From a virus, in IMG/VR virus record IMGVR_UViG_3300027899_000047, positions 1 through 30,810 of that record: a stretch of 30,810 nt of DNA, one strand, 5' to 3'. Position 1 is the first letter of the stretch. The number at the start of each line of letters is the position of its first letter. Of this stretch, positions 1 to 7,720 are shown in pieces. The notes beneath the pieces were generated by a model. The model had not been told where the DNA came from. It saw only the letters and a program-made list of their open reading frames with translations, and made no database searches. A program made the translations under genes and the position numbers.

Positions 1-110
1 ATTCTGTTTAGCATAGACTTTTGCAAACTTTAAATTATGTACGCCATGCAAAGGCTTACTTGATTAATAATGAGAAGTTTAAGGCAGCAAAAGTCTATGC
101 TAAACAGAAT
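1..110. repeat. Perfect 24-bp inverted repeat at the window edge
   Basis: Bases 1-24 are the exact reverse complement of bases 87-110, with a 62-nt spacer. The right arm lies inside a plausible coding frame, whereas the left arm introduces an in-frame TAG at 9-11 and ends recognisable coding. This is what a fold-back (strand-switch) artefact at a contig end looks like. A real hairpin or a local inversion is the alternative. Confidence 0.85.
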
Positions 111-170
111 GGTATGAAATTCGGTATAATTACCGAAAACTTTCTATTCAATAAAGTGTTTAATATATAA
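24..170 (+). CDS. C-terminal fragment of a probable T4 gp4-like head-completion nuclease
   Basis: The frame is open from about base 24 to the TAA at 168-170, giving about 48 residues. They include TLNYVRHAKAYLINNEKF followed by KAAKVYAKQNGMKFGIITE. The pattern of an aromatic/Lys-rich helix, then KxxAAxxYAxxxGMKFxIITE, is the C-terminal end typical of TnsA-like endonucleases, including phage head-completion nucleases of the T4 gp4 type. A position shortly before the portal gene fits a head-morphogenesis role. The catalytic N-terminal part is missing because the window begins here and the first 24 bases look rearranged. The family call is inferred from this short C-terminal pattern only. Confidence 0.4.
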   Translation, partial: QTLNYVRHAKAYLINNEKFKAAKVYAKQNGMKFGIITENFLFNKVFNI

Positions 171-181
171 ATGATTTTATC

Positions 182-802
182 TTGAAGAATTTTGACGACC
201 TTCCTAAGAATAACGGACAATTAAGTCTACTTGAGGTTGCAAATAACTTTGGCATATCTGAGACAGTTAACAATTTTCTACCTGGAAGATTCTACTCCCT
301 TAAGATAACAAGTCCAGTCGTTAACCTAACTGAAGGAATTATTCCATCCTTAACCAATGGAAAACCTTATCTTGATCTTAATCCTATTGGTTTAGTCTTA
401 TTCAATCAAAATTTCAAGGAGACTGTCCTAGTTCTTAATTTAAAGGTGATTCCTGCGCAAGTTTCTGCAAAGCTGCTTGAGGCATACTATTACTTTTCTA
501 AGCAGAATGGTCTTGATAAACTATTTAAGGATGGTAAGTTAATTCCTCTTTCTGAGAGAAGACTTATCGACCAGAGATTTTATCTAGTTCCACAAAAGAT
601 TCTAAGCGAGATCATTGGCCTAAGTAATTTAAACTACGCAATAAATAAATACAACATAGACGATATTTCAGAAGCTAAACTAATTGATTGGGATAATTTC
701 GGAATGATGATTCGACCTAAGTTTTCACAGGTCGGTCTTTTTCCAGAAACACTTAATATGCAGAAAGTTTTTGAAGATTTCATGACAAATTCAATAAAGT
801 AA
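182..802 (+). CDS. Conserved phage structural or assembly protein, function unknown
   Basis: A 206-residue protein with a TTG start 12 nt after the preceding stop; no in-frame ATG exists upstream. The N-terminal half contains LPGRFYSLKI, then DLNPIGLVLF, and then VLVLNLKVIP followed by an LLEAYYYF helix. This arrangement (PGRFY..., a hydrophobic P-x-G strand, then 'LNLxxxP') recalls a small conserved protein found near head genes of T4-like and cyanophage genomes, but I cannot name it with certainty. The stop at 802 is 1 nt before the portal ATG, so the two are probably translated together. No signal peptide or membrane segment is seen. Confidence 0.6.
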   Translation: MKNFDDLPKNNGQLSLLEVANNFGISETVNNFLPGRFYSLKITSPVVNLTEGIIPSLTNGKPYLDLNPIGLVLFNQNFKETVLVLNLKVIPAQVSAKLLEAYYYFSKQNGLDKLFKDGKLIPLSERRLIDQRFYLVPQKILSEIIGLSNLNYAINKYNIDDISEAKLIDWDNFGMMIRPKFSQVGLFPETLNMQKVFEDFMTNSIK

Positions 803-803
803 C

Positions 804-2516
804 ATGGCAGGATTTTTAGACACACCAAGAGGAAAAACTGGAGGAAAACTTTCAGGACTAAGTAAATTTGGAACAAAATATGAAGACTTATTGCTTAAGA
901 ACTCTCAAGCAATTGGATTTATCGAAGGTCAACTTGCAGCTAGAACAACTAAACTAGGCGCAGGTGATGATCTTCTTAGATTTTCAATGGCAATTGCCGA
1001 TACTACTTCACAACTTCGAACAAAAGCAATCGCTTTTTTCCAATTAGATTATGTAGTTAAGCGTGAACGTCTTCGTGATGTTGCATCCAATGGTGAAATT
1101 GAATTTATCTTAGAAACAATCGTAGATGATATGATTGTATACGATGATGAAAGTAGATTCTGCTACTCTAAGGATTTAACTGGAAAAATGATGTATCGTG
1201 GAAACACTAAAGAAGAACGTCTAAATTTCCAAGAAAAAGTGGTTAATAAGTATACTGATAATTTTGAAAAGATTTACAATGCTTGGGGATTCGGTGAGAG
1301 TATCTCAGCATGGCAGTATGCTTTTCAGTTTCTAGTAGAAGGTCACCTTTCTTTTGAAATTCTCTATGATGATCTAGTTAAACCTACTGAAATTATCGGA
1401 TTTAAGGAACTTGATCCTGCAAGTATTGCTCCTCAGCTACAAAAAGATGCTAAAGGTAAACTATTTTTACAGTGGGTGCAGTATGACCAAGGAACTGGTG
1501 GTACTAGAATATTGAATGACTCACAAATCATCTATATTTCGTATGCAAATCACTTTAGAACAAAGAGAGTTTCTTTCGTAGAGAGATTAATCAGATCATT
1601 TAATCTTCTTAGAATTATTGAACATAGTAAAGTTATTTGGCATACTATGAATGCTCCAATTAGGTTAACTACGACTGTTCCTACTGGATCTAAAAGCTTT
1701 CAAAAGAGTCAAGAGGACGTTCGTGAATTCATGAACTTATTGAAAGAAGATATCTACTTTAATGGAGACACTGGTGAACTTCATGTTGATGGAAAGCCGA
1801 ATATCATGTTCTATAAAAACTATGTACTTCCAGTAAATGATCAAAATCAGCAAGTAAAAATTGAGGCATTACAATTACCTGGTCCAAATCTTTCTGGATC
1901 TGAATTGCTAAACTACTTCTACAAGAAATTGAAAATGGATTCAAAGATTCCATATTCAAGATGGGAAGGTCAAAGCGGAATGGGTGCATTTACTCTAAAT
2001 GCTGAAGGTATTAGCCGTGAAGAGATTAGATATCAGAAATTTATTAGACGTCTCCGAACTGCCTTTTCAGAATTAATTGTTAAACCTTGGTATCTTCAAA
2101 TGTGTTTAGATTTTCCAGAACTAGGTGATGACCATAAGTTCAATAATGCAATAGGTATTAAATACCAAAACGATAACGTTTTCGAAGAGATGAAAGAGAA
2201 CGAGATCGAGGCAAAACGTATTGCATCTTTCACTGCTAAGAAAGGAGTTATGAATGACGATGGAACTCCATACTTCCATACTGAATATCTGATTCGAAAT
2301 GATCTTAAAATGTCAGAGGAAGAGATCAGATCTAATAAACAATGGTTTGATGCTAGTGAAAATACTGAGGAAGCTGCTGAAGCTGGAGGTGCAGGTGCAG
2401 CTCCTGCTGGTGGAATGGGTGGATCTGCAGCGGCACCAGCAGCAGCAGCGGAAGCACCAGCCGCTGGTTCTGAAACGACTGAAGGTGGTGAAGTAGCTGG
2501 AACCGGTCAACTATAA
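804..2516 (+). CDS. 20: Portal vertex protein, T4 gp20-like
   Basis: A 570-residue protein forming the dodecameric ring at the capsid vertex through which DNA is packaged and to which the neck attaches. Recognisable T4-type portal features are the early VVKRERLRDVA...EFILETIVDDM segment, the central 'IPYSRWEGQSGMGAF' region, and the late RIASFTAKKG...YFHTEYLIRNDL element, which in T4-like portals precedes the C-terminal end. T4 gp20 is 524 residues. Here the extra length is mainly a low-complexity Ala/Gly/Glu tail (from about residue 525) of the kind often seen in these proteins. Its stop overlaps the stop of a minus-strand lipoprotein gene by 6 nt, in tail-to-tail arrangement. Confidence 0.9.
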   Translation: MAGFLDTPRGKTGGKLSGLSKFGTKYEDLLLKNSQAIGFIEGQLAARTTKLGAGDDLLRFSMAIADTTSQLRTKAIAFFQLDYVVKRERLRDVASNGEIEFILETIVDDMIVYDDESRFCYSKDLTGKMMYRGNTKEERLNFQEKVVNKYTDNFEKIYNAWGFGESISAWQYAFQFLVEGHLSFEILYDDLVKPTEIIGFKELDPASIAPQLQKDAKGKLFLQWVQYDQGTGGTRILNDSQIIYISYANHFRTKRVSFVERLIRSFNLLRIIEHSKVIWHTMNAPIRLTTTVPTGSKSFQKSQEDVREFMNLLKEDIYFNGDTGELHVDGKPNIMFYKNYVLPVNDQNQQVKIEALQLPGPNLSGSELLNYFYKKLKMDSKIPYSRWEGQSGMGAFTLNAEGISREEIRYQKFIRRLRTAFSELIVKPWYLQMCLDFPELGDDHKFNNAIGIKYQNDNVFEEMKENEIEAKRIASFTAKKGVMNDDGTPYFHTEYLIRNDLKMSEEEIRSNKQWFDASENTEEAAEAGGAGAAPAGGMGGSAAAPAAAAEAPAAGSETTEGGEVAGTGQL

Positions 2517-2789
2517 TTTGACCTTCTTCTTCTCGATAAATTTATATGATTTAACGTGATTCGCGATTACTTGACCATCTTTCTTTATTAGAGAACCATC
2601 GAATAATTCAATGTAGTCCCAGTAAACAATTTCTAGAGTATCTGAAGTCTTTCCATTAAGTCTTTGTCCATCAGAGTCATATTTAATTACTACATCTGCC
2701 TCATATAGATTCTTATGTGAAATGACATATGTTGTTGCACACGAAGAGAAGAGTAACGCAGTTAAACTTACTTTAGCTAGATTAGTCAT
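2511..2789 (-). CDS. Small lipoprotein
   Basis: A 92-residue protein with a short N-terminal hydrophobic segment ending in a lipobox-like LLFSSC (Cys about residue 17), typical of Bacteroidota-type lipoproteins. The mature part is a small beta-rich sequence with no recognised domain. It is the last gene of a late minus-strand unit: its ATG overlaps the stop of the gp25-like gene by 8 nt, which suggests translational coupling. A membrane-anchored lipoprotein made late could act in lysis or superinfection exclusion; both are inference. Confidence 0.65.
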   Translation of the reverse strand: MTNLAKVSLTALLFSSCATTYVISHKNLYEADVVIKYDSDGQRLNGKTSDTLEIVYWDYIELFDGSLIKKDGQVIANHVKSYKFIEKKKVKL

Positions 2790-3159
2790 AGAAGATAGAG
2801 ATCGGCTTTTTTAATTCTGGAATATCTATTAGTAATACAAAGATATCTCTATTTGCTCGATCATCTGCGTATTTTGCAGGTCTAACTCCAATCGTTCTCT
2901 TCTTGGCCTCGCTTACGTATTTACTGATTTGGCCCTCCGCTTCTTTGGTTAAGATAAAAGGATCTAGCGTAAATTCAAATAGATACTTCTCAACGTCTAT
3001 TCCAAAATCTGGTTCCCCAAGGACTTCTCCCTTTCTAGTAAAAAGAGTCATCTTAACCTGCTGAACAGTTGACTCTATACTATCATACACTTCAAGCTGT
3101 TCTGGTCGAAACGCTGGGTCTGATTCAGGTCTAAGATAAAAATCTCTAAGTTGTGCCAT
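2782..3159 (-). CDS. 25: Baseplate wedge protein, T4 gp25-like (GPW/gp25 family)
   Basis: A 125-residue protein of the GPW/gp25 family, the small baseplate wedge component that joins the sheath-initiating region in contractile tails. The hallmark is the run VQQVKMTLFTRKGEVLGEP followed by DFGIDVEKYLFE, i.e. a helix, then 'T.kGE...p.fG.dl..yLFe', and a C-terminal strand pair ending FVLLIDIPEL. The length matches T4 gp25 (132 residues) well. It sits downstream of a candidate neck protein and upstream of a coupled lipoprotein gene. Confidence 0.88.
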   Translation of the reverse strand: MAQLRDFYLRPESDPAFRPEQLEVYDSIESTVQQVKMTLFTRKGEVLGEPDFGIDVEKYLFEFTLDPFILTKEAEGQISKYVSEAKKRTIGVRPAKYADDRANRDIFVLLIDIPELKKPISIFYD

Positions 3160-3174
3160 ATTTTACTAGTTAGA

Positions 3175-3909
3175 TTATTGATGGTATAAATACATCCAAT
3201 CTGGAGTATTTTCACCTTTCATCATTAGGACAACTGCATCCATCTCTTTCTCTGCAGTTGTTGTAATATTTTGATAGTTTACAGTAACATCTCCAGGCAA
3301 AGTATAGTTAAATGTCTGAAGCATATGCGCTAGCCTCACTTTAGCGTGTGCCCTAACATATCTTTGAAAGAGTTCATCCTCATATAATTTATCGGGTTCG
3401 ATCTTTTTAAATACTCTAAGAACTGCACTTGTAGCAGGTGTTCTTCCGAGTACTCCAAGTTGTTTAGTATTCTTATTGTAATCGTATGCAATCGTATCTA
3501 ACATCATTCCCTTAGTTAAATCTAGGAAAGAGAAGATTACAGTACGATACATGATACTTTCTCCAATAAAAGGAGTTAAGTAAATCTCTGAACCAATAAA
3601 TTTTTGTTCTGCAAAATCTCGGTCAATCGTTGCAAAGATTGATCCTCCTTTTGCTTCTTTAAAATCAACTACGAACTGCACGCAATCTGGTAAGATAATT
3701 TGTCTCTTCTTCTTAAACAACGGAGAAGAGAATAATTCAGGCGGAAGTAGCAAGTATTGACTCTCGATCGCATATCTCCAATTATCATAGAAATATTTAG
3801 AGTCATTCGCAATAATACGTCTGATCTCTTTTTCTGGAAGAGAATAAGGTAACGCTCCAGAAAAGGTTATCTCATCATTAATATCTGCAATTAGTTCAAG
3901 TTCGCTCAT
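3175..3909 (-). CDS. Virion structural protein, possibly neck or tail-completion
   Basis: A 244-residue protein. The C-terminal third has LYEDELFQRYVRAHAKVRLA, then a phenylalanine and LPGDVTVNYQNITTTAEKEM. This layout (a helix with regularly spaced Ala/Lys, then 'LPGG-x-x-x-N-x-x-x-I-...-a-x-x-E') is seen in T4-type neck and related virion proteins, including gp14. The middle carries a beta-rich 'SIMYRTVIFSFLDL' stretch. It stands 15 nt upstream of the gp25-like gene in the same operon, which supports a virion role. The gp14 assignment is a weak pattern match; another neck or baseplate subunit is equally possible. Confidence 0.5.
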   Translation of the reverse strand: MSELELIADINDEITFSGALPYSLPEKEIRRIIANDSKYFYDNWRYAIESQYLLLPPELFSSPLFKKKRQIILPDCVQFVVDFKEAKGGSIFATIDRDFAEQKFIGSEIYLTPFIGESIMYRTVIFSFLDLTKGMMLDTIAYDYNKNTKQLGVLGRTPATSAVLRVFKKIEPDKLYEDELFQRYVRAHAKVRLAHMLQTFNYTLPGDVTVNYQNITTTAEKEMDAVVLMMKGENTPDWMYLYHQ

Positions 3910-3915
3910 AGTTAA

Positions 3916-4362
3916 TTATTGATTTGAACCAGGACCTCCTCCTGGACTATCATCGCTAAATCTAACACTAGATTTGTCGATATTGATATTGAAATCTTTA
4001 TCTCCAAGCATTCTTCCCATGGCTCTCTGATTCTTCTTAGCAACGACGTTATCCTGTTTACCAGCACGTTCCATTGATTTATGCATCATTTGACCTAGAC
4101 CTTTACTCTTTAACTTCTTCTTCCAATCACTATGAAATATTAAATTCATAGCTCTAGTAATGTCTACCTCCTGAATAGAACCATCATATCTGTCTGGATT
4201 TCTAGCAGCTTTCTCATTTGCAAGTTGCTGTGCGATTGCCATTACTGAAGTGTAGACTCCAGCAAGTGCACTCTGTACCATACCTTTGAAGTCAGTAGGA
4301 TATACTACTTCTTTGGTAGATTCATTTATAAACTCACGATATGATTTTATCTGTTTTTTCAT
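3916..4362 (-). CDS. Probable packaged head protein with capsid-targeting-like N-terminus
   Basis: A 148-residue basic, helical protein of unknown fold. It begins MKKQIKSYREFINES, closely similar to the T4 internal-protein capsid-targeting sequence MKTYQEFIAE/A, including a prohead-protease-like I-N-E/S site at residues 12-15. The body has many Lys/Arg (HSDWKKKLKSKGLG) and ends with a Gly/Pro/Ser-rich tail. The start ATG overlaps the stop of the upstream gene by 1 nt. From the tag and late operon I infer a head-internal protein. The body itself gives no functional clue. Confidence 0.6.
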   Translation of the reverse strand: MKKQIKSYREFINESTKEVVYPTDFKGMVQSALAGVYTSVMAIAQQLANEKAARNPDRYDGSIQEVDITRAMNLIFHSDWKKKLKSKGLGQMMHKSMERAGKQDNVVAKKNQRAMGRMLGDKDFNINIDKSSVRFSDDSPGGGPGSNQ

Positions 4363-4676
4363 TATGTAGTTGGAGCAGCTGGTGTTTCAGGTGCATTTGC
4401 TGCCTTAGTTGCCTCTGCTTTAGTATTTGTAAGTACCGCTTGATCGTATGCCGCTTTTGCTTTATTGATCTCATCCTGTTTCATAACGACTTGTTTCTGT
4501 AGAGCAAGTAATTCGTTATTCTTAGCAGTAAGAGCGTTATACTGTGTGAGTAATGCCGGGTCAGTTGGTGGTGCACCAGCTACTGCTTCTTCTGCAACTA
4601 CTTGTGGGTTTGCACCCATTTCAGTAGGTTTTTCTTCAGTCTTAATAAACTTCTTAAAATTTTGGATATATGCCAT
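4362..4676 (-). CDS. Small Ala-rich helical protein
   Basis: A 104-residue protein starting MAYIQNFKKFIKTEE, a degenerate version of the tag found on neighbouring late proteins. The middle (about residues 45-90) is a predicted coiled coil rich in Ala, Lys and Gln, flanked by Ala/Pro/Thr-rich disordered ends. It overlaps the next gene by 1 nt. Size, composition and location fit a small scaffold or core protein of the prohead, but nothing in the sequence proves it. Confidence 0.55.
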   Translation of the reverse strand: MAYIQNFKKFIKTEEKPTEMGANPQVVAEEAVAGAPPTDPALLTQYNALTAKNNELLALQKQVVMKQDEINKAKAAYDQAVLTNTKAEATKAANAPETPAAPTT

Positions 4677-4684
4677 GTCTTTTA

Positions 4685-4969
4685 TTATTTATTGGAAAAA
4701 TCTCGTGTAGTCTTTATGAATTCGTGGTATGTAAGTACTGCCTTCTTCTTAGTCGCCTTTGGGTTTAATCCGAACGCACTGGTGAGTCTACCTCCTGAAA
4801 GGAATGGTGAATTATTCCATTGTGTTGGGATCGTCCCAGCAGTACCTGCATAGAATGACATTCCCGATGCTCTCTTTATGTCTGGCCGAAGTATCATGTC
4901 CGCTGGATCCCTTTCCATAGAATCTGCTCCCATTACTTCAACAATATACTGTTTGAAAGCAGGTATCAT
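4685..4969 (-). CDS. Small late protein, unknown function
   Basis: A 94-residue protein beginning MIPAFKQYIVEVMGADS, a variant of the neighbouring tags with V-E/V in place of the usual E/A, E/S or E/G. It also carries YHEFIK near the C-terminus, another F-I-K element of the same kind. The central region is Gly/Ser/Pro-rich (MSFYAGTAGTIPTQWNNSPF). It lies between two other small late genes with gaps of 1-8 nt. No fold recognised. Confidence 0.55.
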   Translation of the reverse strand: MIPAFKQYIVEVMGADSMERDPADMILRPDIKRASGMSFYAGTAGTIPTQWNNSPFLSGGRLTSAFGLNPKATKKKAVLTYHEFIKTTRDFSNK

Positions 4970-4970
4970 A

Positions 4971-5408
4971 TTATGCTGGAAAATTTAGGGACGCGTCTGT
5001 CTGATCTAGTGAAAAAGGTTTAACTGGTGCAGGTGGAGCCATCTGCCCTGGTTGAGCAACTTGATTAGAGAAGGTCAAGTCAGGTTCTGCTTCTGGAGTT
5101 TGCATCGGTTGAGGAGCCATTCCAGATTTACTCTGAACAAATGATTCGATTCCCATACAGATAAGAGGGTCAGTCTCTCTACACATATTAATAAAATCAC
5201 GAACAGTCATTGTCATAGGATCAGGAGCAGCAGATGATTCTCCTTCTGCCGGCAACATCGGTTGCTCTTCTGCTGGCATCATAGATTGGTCGTCAGCTGG
5301 CATCATTGGTTGCTCTGGCATTTCTGGTTGCATTCCAAACTCTGCAGTATCTTCTGGAGTTATTGCAGCTTGCTCAAGCAGTCGTCTAATGCTTTTGAAA
5401 TTCTTCAT
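4971..5408 (-). CDS. Acidic Pro/Met/Glu-rich late protein
   Basis: A 145-residue protein and first gene of the 5408-2511 unit. After MKNFKSIRRLLEQAA comes an acidic low-complexity region (about residues 22-62) with repeated QPMMPA/QSMMPAEEQPMLPAE units. A short folded segment follows (MTVRDFINMCRETDPLICMG), then a disordered Pro/Gln tail. The N-terminal helix ends in LLE/Q-AA, loosely like a prohead-protease site. Composition resembles prohead core or scaffold proteins; the role is inferred. Confidence 0.55.
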   Translation of the reverse strand: MKNFKSIRRLLEQAAITPEDTAEFGMQPEMPEQPMMPADDQSMMPAEEQPMLPAEGESSAAPDPMTMTVRDFINMCRETDPLICMGIESFVQSKSGMAPQPMQTPEAEPDLTFSNQVAQPGQMAPPAPVKPFSLDQTDASLNFPA

Positions 5409-5446
5409 TCTTTTCTATTATTTTAATGAGTAGTTTACTCTTTAGT

Positions 5447-5454
5447 TTATTTAT
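5447..5454 (-). promoter_or_regulatory. Candidate late promoter box (ATAAATAA) for the 5408-2511 unit
   Basis: Read on the minus strand, the region gives TCTAAATAAATAAACT, containing ATAAATAA 39 nt before the first ATG of the operon. The box resembles the T4 late promoter TATAAATA and recurs upstream of several other late units in this window. Confidence 0.45.
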
Positions 5455-5494
5455 TTAGAAACCAATCACAGATTTCGTAATATAAAAAGAATGT

Positions 5495-5743
5495 ATGACT
5501 CACCCAACTAATAAAAAAATTGAACTTACAACTAAAGAGCTCGAAAAGGAGATTTTAGGTAAGTTAAAAGCAATTGAGGAAAAGGTTTTGACTAGTAAAT
5601 TAGAGGATGCTACTGAAAATCTTCAGGTTCTTCTAATGGTAAATGATGAACTTGATGATGTTCTACTAAATTGGCAAACAGGACAGCTTGGTGTACGACA
5701 GTTTGGTGACGATCATTTTGATGATCTTGATGACGATTTTTAA
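5495..5743 (+). CDS. Small acidic helical protein, unknown function
   Basis: An 82-residue plus-strand protein lying between two divergent/convergent minus-strand units. It is a helical, coiled-coil-like protein (KELEKEILGKLKAIEEKVL) ending in a strongly acidic tail (DDHFDDLDDDF). Its stop overlaps the stop of the convergent GAF-like gene by 4 nt. An AT-rich box (TAATATAA) lies just upstream. The acidic tail could mimic nucleic acid or bind a basic partner; this is speculation. Confidence 0.5.
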   Translation: MTHPTNKKIELTTKELEKEILGKLKAIEEKVLTSKLEDATENLQVLLMVNDELDDVLLNWQTGQLGVRQFGDDHFDDLDDDF

Positions 5744-6333
5744 ATATGCTTAGTTAAGACGCCACCTAATTTAGTAGCTTCTACTCTTAACTTAATAATA
5801 TCATCTGCAGTTATTGTTTTCTTTCTGCCAGTGTAGTCAATTACTAAGACACCAATTAGTCTATTCTCAACATTTCTTATTGCAAATAGGTAAGAACTCT
5901 TTGAATTATGTTCCTCTGCAATATAGTTTAATCCATAAGTTGAGACAGTATCATCTTTGTAGTCGTAGATAGCAATAAAGTCATTATTTAAGATATGACT
6001 TAGAGCTTTACTGAAAAGATTTACTGGAATATTTTGAAAATCTGCTCTAATTGAGTTCTTATGATTCTTAACAGATTCAAAAAATATGCTAAACTTCTGA
6101 ATCGACTTACCAGTAGGATAATAATGTCCACCGTTGTGAAACTGTAAAAGCCACACGCGATCTCCAGAATATTCATCTAGGATCATATCAAGTTCATCAT
6201 TGATAATATTTGCGTTGTTTACTGCCTCTGCAATAAGATCTGGTTTCTTGCGATTCTGTAGATAACTTCTAACAATAAGTAGTATTACTGGGCCAAGAAT
6301 ACCAGTAATGAATGCGATTACGATTTCAGTCAT
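5740..6333 (-). CDS. Membrane-anchored GAF-like protein
   Basis: A 197-residue protein. Residues about 3-22 form one transmembrane helix, followed by a charged KKPD stretch and a cytoplasmic domain. The signature DRVWLLQFHNGGHYYPTG-x-x-x-x-KFSIFFESV, then a later strand RLIGVLVIDYTGRKK, matches GAF-like domains seen in phage and mobile-element proteins of the 'FHNGGH' type. Ligand unknown. It is the second gene of a two-gene late unit behind an acidic protein. It could sense the cell state or act at the inner membrane during lysis or exclusion; only the domain type and topology are supported. Confidence 0.55.
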   Translation of the reverse strand: MTEIVIAFITGILGPVILLIVRSYLQNRKKPDLIAEAVNNANIINDELDMILDEYSGDRVWLLQFHNGGHYYPTGKSIQKFSIFFESVKNHKNSIRADFQNIPVNLFSKALSHILNNDFIAIYDYKDDTVSTYGLNYIAEEHNSKSSYLFAIRNVENRLIGVLVIDYTGRKKTITADDIIKLRVEATKLGGVLTKHI

Positions 6334-6348
6334 GTCAATATTACTAGT

Positions 6349-6933
6349 TTACATATTACAGCCACAGCTGCTTCCAAATTCATTATAATCAATTGGCTCT
6401 CCGCAAGTTGAACATGGTTCATCATCGTAGAACTTAGAGTCACCTTCGTCTTCATCTTCTTTAAATGGATCATACGACTCTTCTCCAGAAGAGATTTCAC
6501 CCATTTCAAAATAAGATTCTTTAATGAACTGCGTAAATCCTTTAACTAGTGATTCTTCGATCTTCTCCTTTTTAGGATTTGCACCAGCTTCTGGTTCAGG
6601 AGTTTCTTCATCCTCTTCAGGAGTCTCCGTGATCTCTTCTTCAGGAGTTTCTTCGTATGGAATTTCTTCTCCTTCTGGAGCAGACATATCCATATCTACA
6701 TTTGTGCTAAATTTAGGTGCACCCTCTTCTCCAGGTTGTGGTGGAGTTACATCAATACCTCCTGAAACTGGACGGTTTGGTCCAATTTGAGTTTGATCAT
6801 ATGTTTCTTTATCGAATCCCTCTTCAAAATTAGAAGCAGAATTTGTGAAATCGTCTAGACTCTTTCCAGTATTTCCGGAATCCTTTGAATACTTATCAAA
6901 AAACTCTGAAAAATTTAATATTCTTCCTGGCAT
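6349..6933 (-). CDS. Acidic late protein with internal capsid-targeting-like motif and Cys cluster
   Basis: A 194-residue protein starting MPGRILNFSEFFDKYSK, a divergent tag. Residues 60-125 are extremely acidic and Pro-rich, like a scaffold or prohead core protein. At residues 129-140 there is a clear second tag, SLVKGFTQFIKES, with a potential prohead-protease cut after KE. The C-terminus has C174-x2-C177 and C190-x-C192, a small putative metal-binding knuckle. Cleavage at the internal site would separate the acidic half from the Cys-containing half. This is inferred from T4 prohead processing, not shown here. Confidence 0.6.
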   Translation of the reverse strand: MPGRILNFSEFFDKYSKDSGNTGKSLDDFTNSASNFEEGFDKETYDQTQIGPNRPVSGGIDVTPPQPGEEGAPKFSTNVDMDMSAPEGEEIPYEETPEEEITETPEEDEETPEPEAGANPKKEKIEESLVKGFTQFIKESYFEMGEISSGEESYDPFKEDEDEGDSKFYDDEPCSTCGEPIDYNEFGSSCGCNM

Positions 6934-6952
6934 GTTAGGTGTGTTATTTTAG

Positions 6953-6960
6953 TTATTTAT
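6953..6960 (-). promoter_or_regulatory. Candidate late promoter box (ATAAATAA) for the 6933-5740 unit
   Basis: The minus-strand sequence CCTGATAAATAACTAA has ATAAATAA starting about 20 nt upstream of the ATG at 6933. Same box and similar spacing as upstream of other late genes. Confidence 0.5.
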
Positions 6961-7035
6961 CAGGATATTAAAAAATATTCCTAATTATTCTCAATAAAAG
7001 TTTACCAGTTTTCCAATCTATAGTACTATATCAAC

Positions 7036-7491
7036 ATGAAAAAGATGATTTATTTAGATGATGTACGAACTCCTACTTCTCCTGACTGGGTAGTAGTTCG
7101 AGATTACGACGAGTTTGTTAATAAAGTGATGGAGATTGGTCTAGGAAATATCGATACGATCTCACTAGACCACGATCTAGGCGAGAGCGCAATGTCTGAA
7201 TATTTCAACAATGTCTCACCGAACTATCAACTTGATTACTCAAATATCCATGAAAAGACTGGATATGACTGTGCAAAATGGCTCGTTAACTATTGGTATG
7301 AGGTAAACCATCCTGATGAAGAGTCTCTAACTCCAGTTCGAGAAAGAGGACTAACTAGCTTTCCGATTGTCTATACACACTCAGCAAATCCAATCGGCAG
7401 TGCAAATATAATGGGATACGTTAATAACTTTTTAATGAATCACCATGTTCCGCAAACCTGTACTAGAGTAAGAATTGAACATACTGTATAA
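7036..7491 (+). CDS. cREC (cyclic-phosphate-processing receiver-like) domain protein
   Basis: A 151-residue single-domain protein. The N-terminus MIYLDDVRTP (D8-D9), DWVVVRDYDEF, then TISLDHDLGE at about residues 42-50 and GYDCAKWLV match the stand-alone receiver-like 'cREC' family. Comparative genomics has linked that family to processing cyclic nucleotide phosphates or RNA ends. The late HSANPIGSANIMGYVN stretch is also typical. It is the first gene of a three-gene plus-strand cluster with a small membrane protein and an SPFH protein. A TAGTACTATA box lies only 5 nt before the ATG. The biochemical role is not settled for the family. Confidence 0.72.
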   Translation: MKKMIYLDDVRTPTSPDWVVVRDYDEFVNKVMEIGLGNIDTISLDHDLGESAMSEYFNNVSPNYQLDYSNIHEKTGYDCAKWLVNYWYEVNHPDEESLTPVRERGLTSFPIVYTHSANPIGSANIMGYVNNFLMNHHVPQTCTRVRIEHTV

Positions 7492-7492
7492 T

Positions 7493-7720
7493 ATGAAACT
7501 AAACAACGATCCTATCTGGGATGCAATTTCAAATATCATAATTCGAGTAATTGTGTTGATGTTTGGAGTATATTTAATAACTCAACCATCTACAATCATT
7601 GCAATAATCGGATTTGTCTGGATTATGGTAAACCTGTACTCCTTTTCTAACTATGTGAATTCACTAATCTTTAAAAATAAAAAAAGTAAACCAAAACCAA
7701 AGCAAAATGACAAAACTTAA
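7493..7720 (+). CDS. Small two-helix membrane protein
   Basis: A 75-residue protein. I chose the ATG at 7493, 1 nt after the preceding stop, over an upstream in-frame TTG at 7475 that would overlap the cREC gene. Two hydrophobic helices (about residues 15-32 and 38-55) are followed by a highly basic Lys-rich tail. It overlaps the SPFH gene start by 14 nt, so the two are likely coupled and may work together at the membrane. No family recognised; a holin-like size is noted but unsupported otherwise. Confidence 0.55.
   Translation: MKLNNDPIWDAISNIIIRVIVLMFGVYLITQPSTIIAIIGFVWIMVNLYSFSNYVNSLIFKNKKSKPKPKQNDKT

Noticed and set aside
641-648. ATAAATAA box on the plus strand
   Set aside because: Inside the coding region at 182-802 and about 155 nt from the portal start; in AT-rich DNA such copies are expected by chance.
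2299-2510. Overlapping ORFs on both strands at the end of the portal gene
   Set aside because: They are out-of-frame readings of the Ala/Gly-rich low-complexity tail of the portal protein.
3185-3192. Exact TATAAATA (T4 late promoter) on the plus strand
   Set aside because: It lies inside a minus-strand structural gene and points antisense, with no plus-strand gene downstream until 5495.
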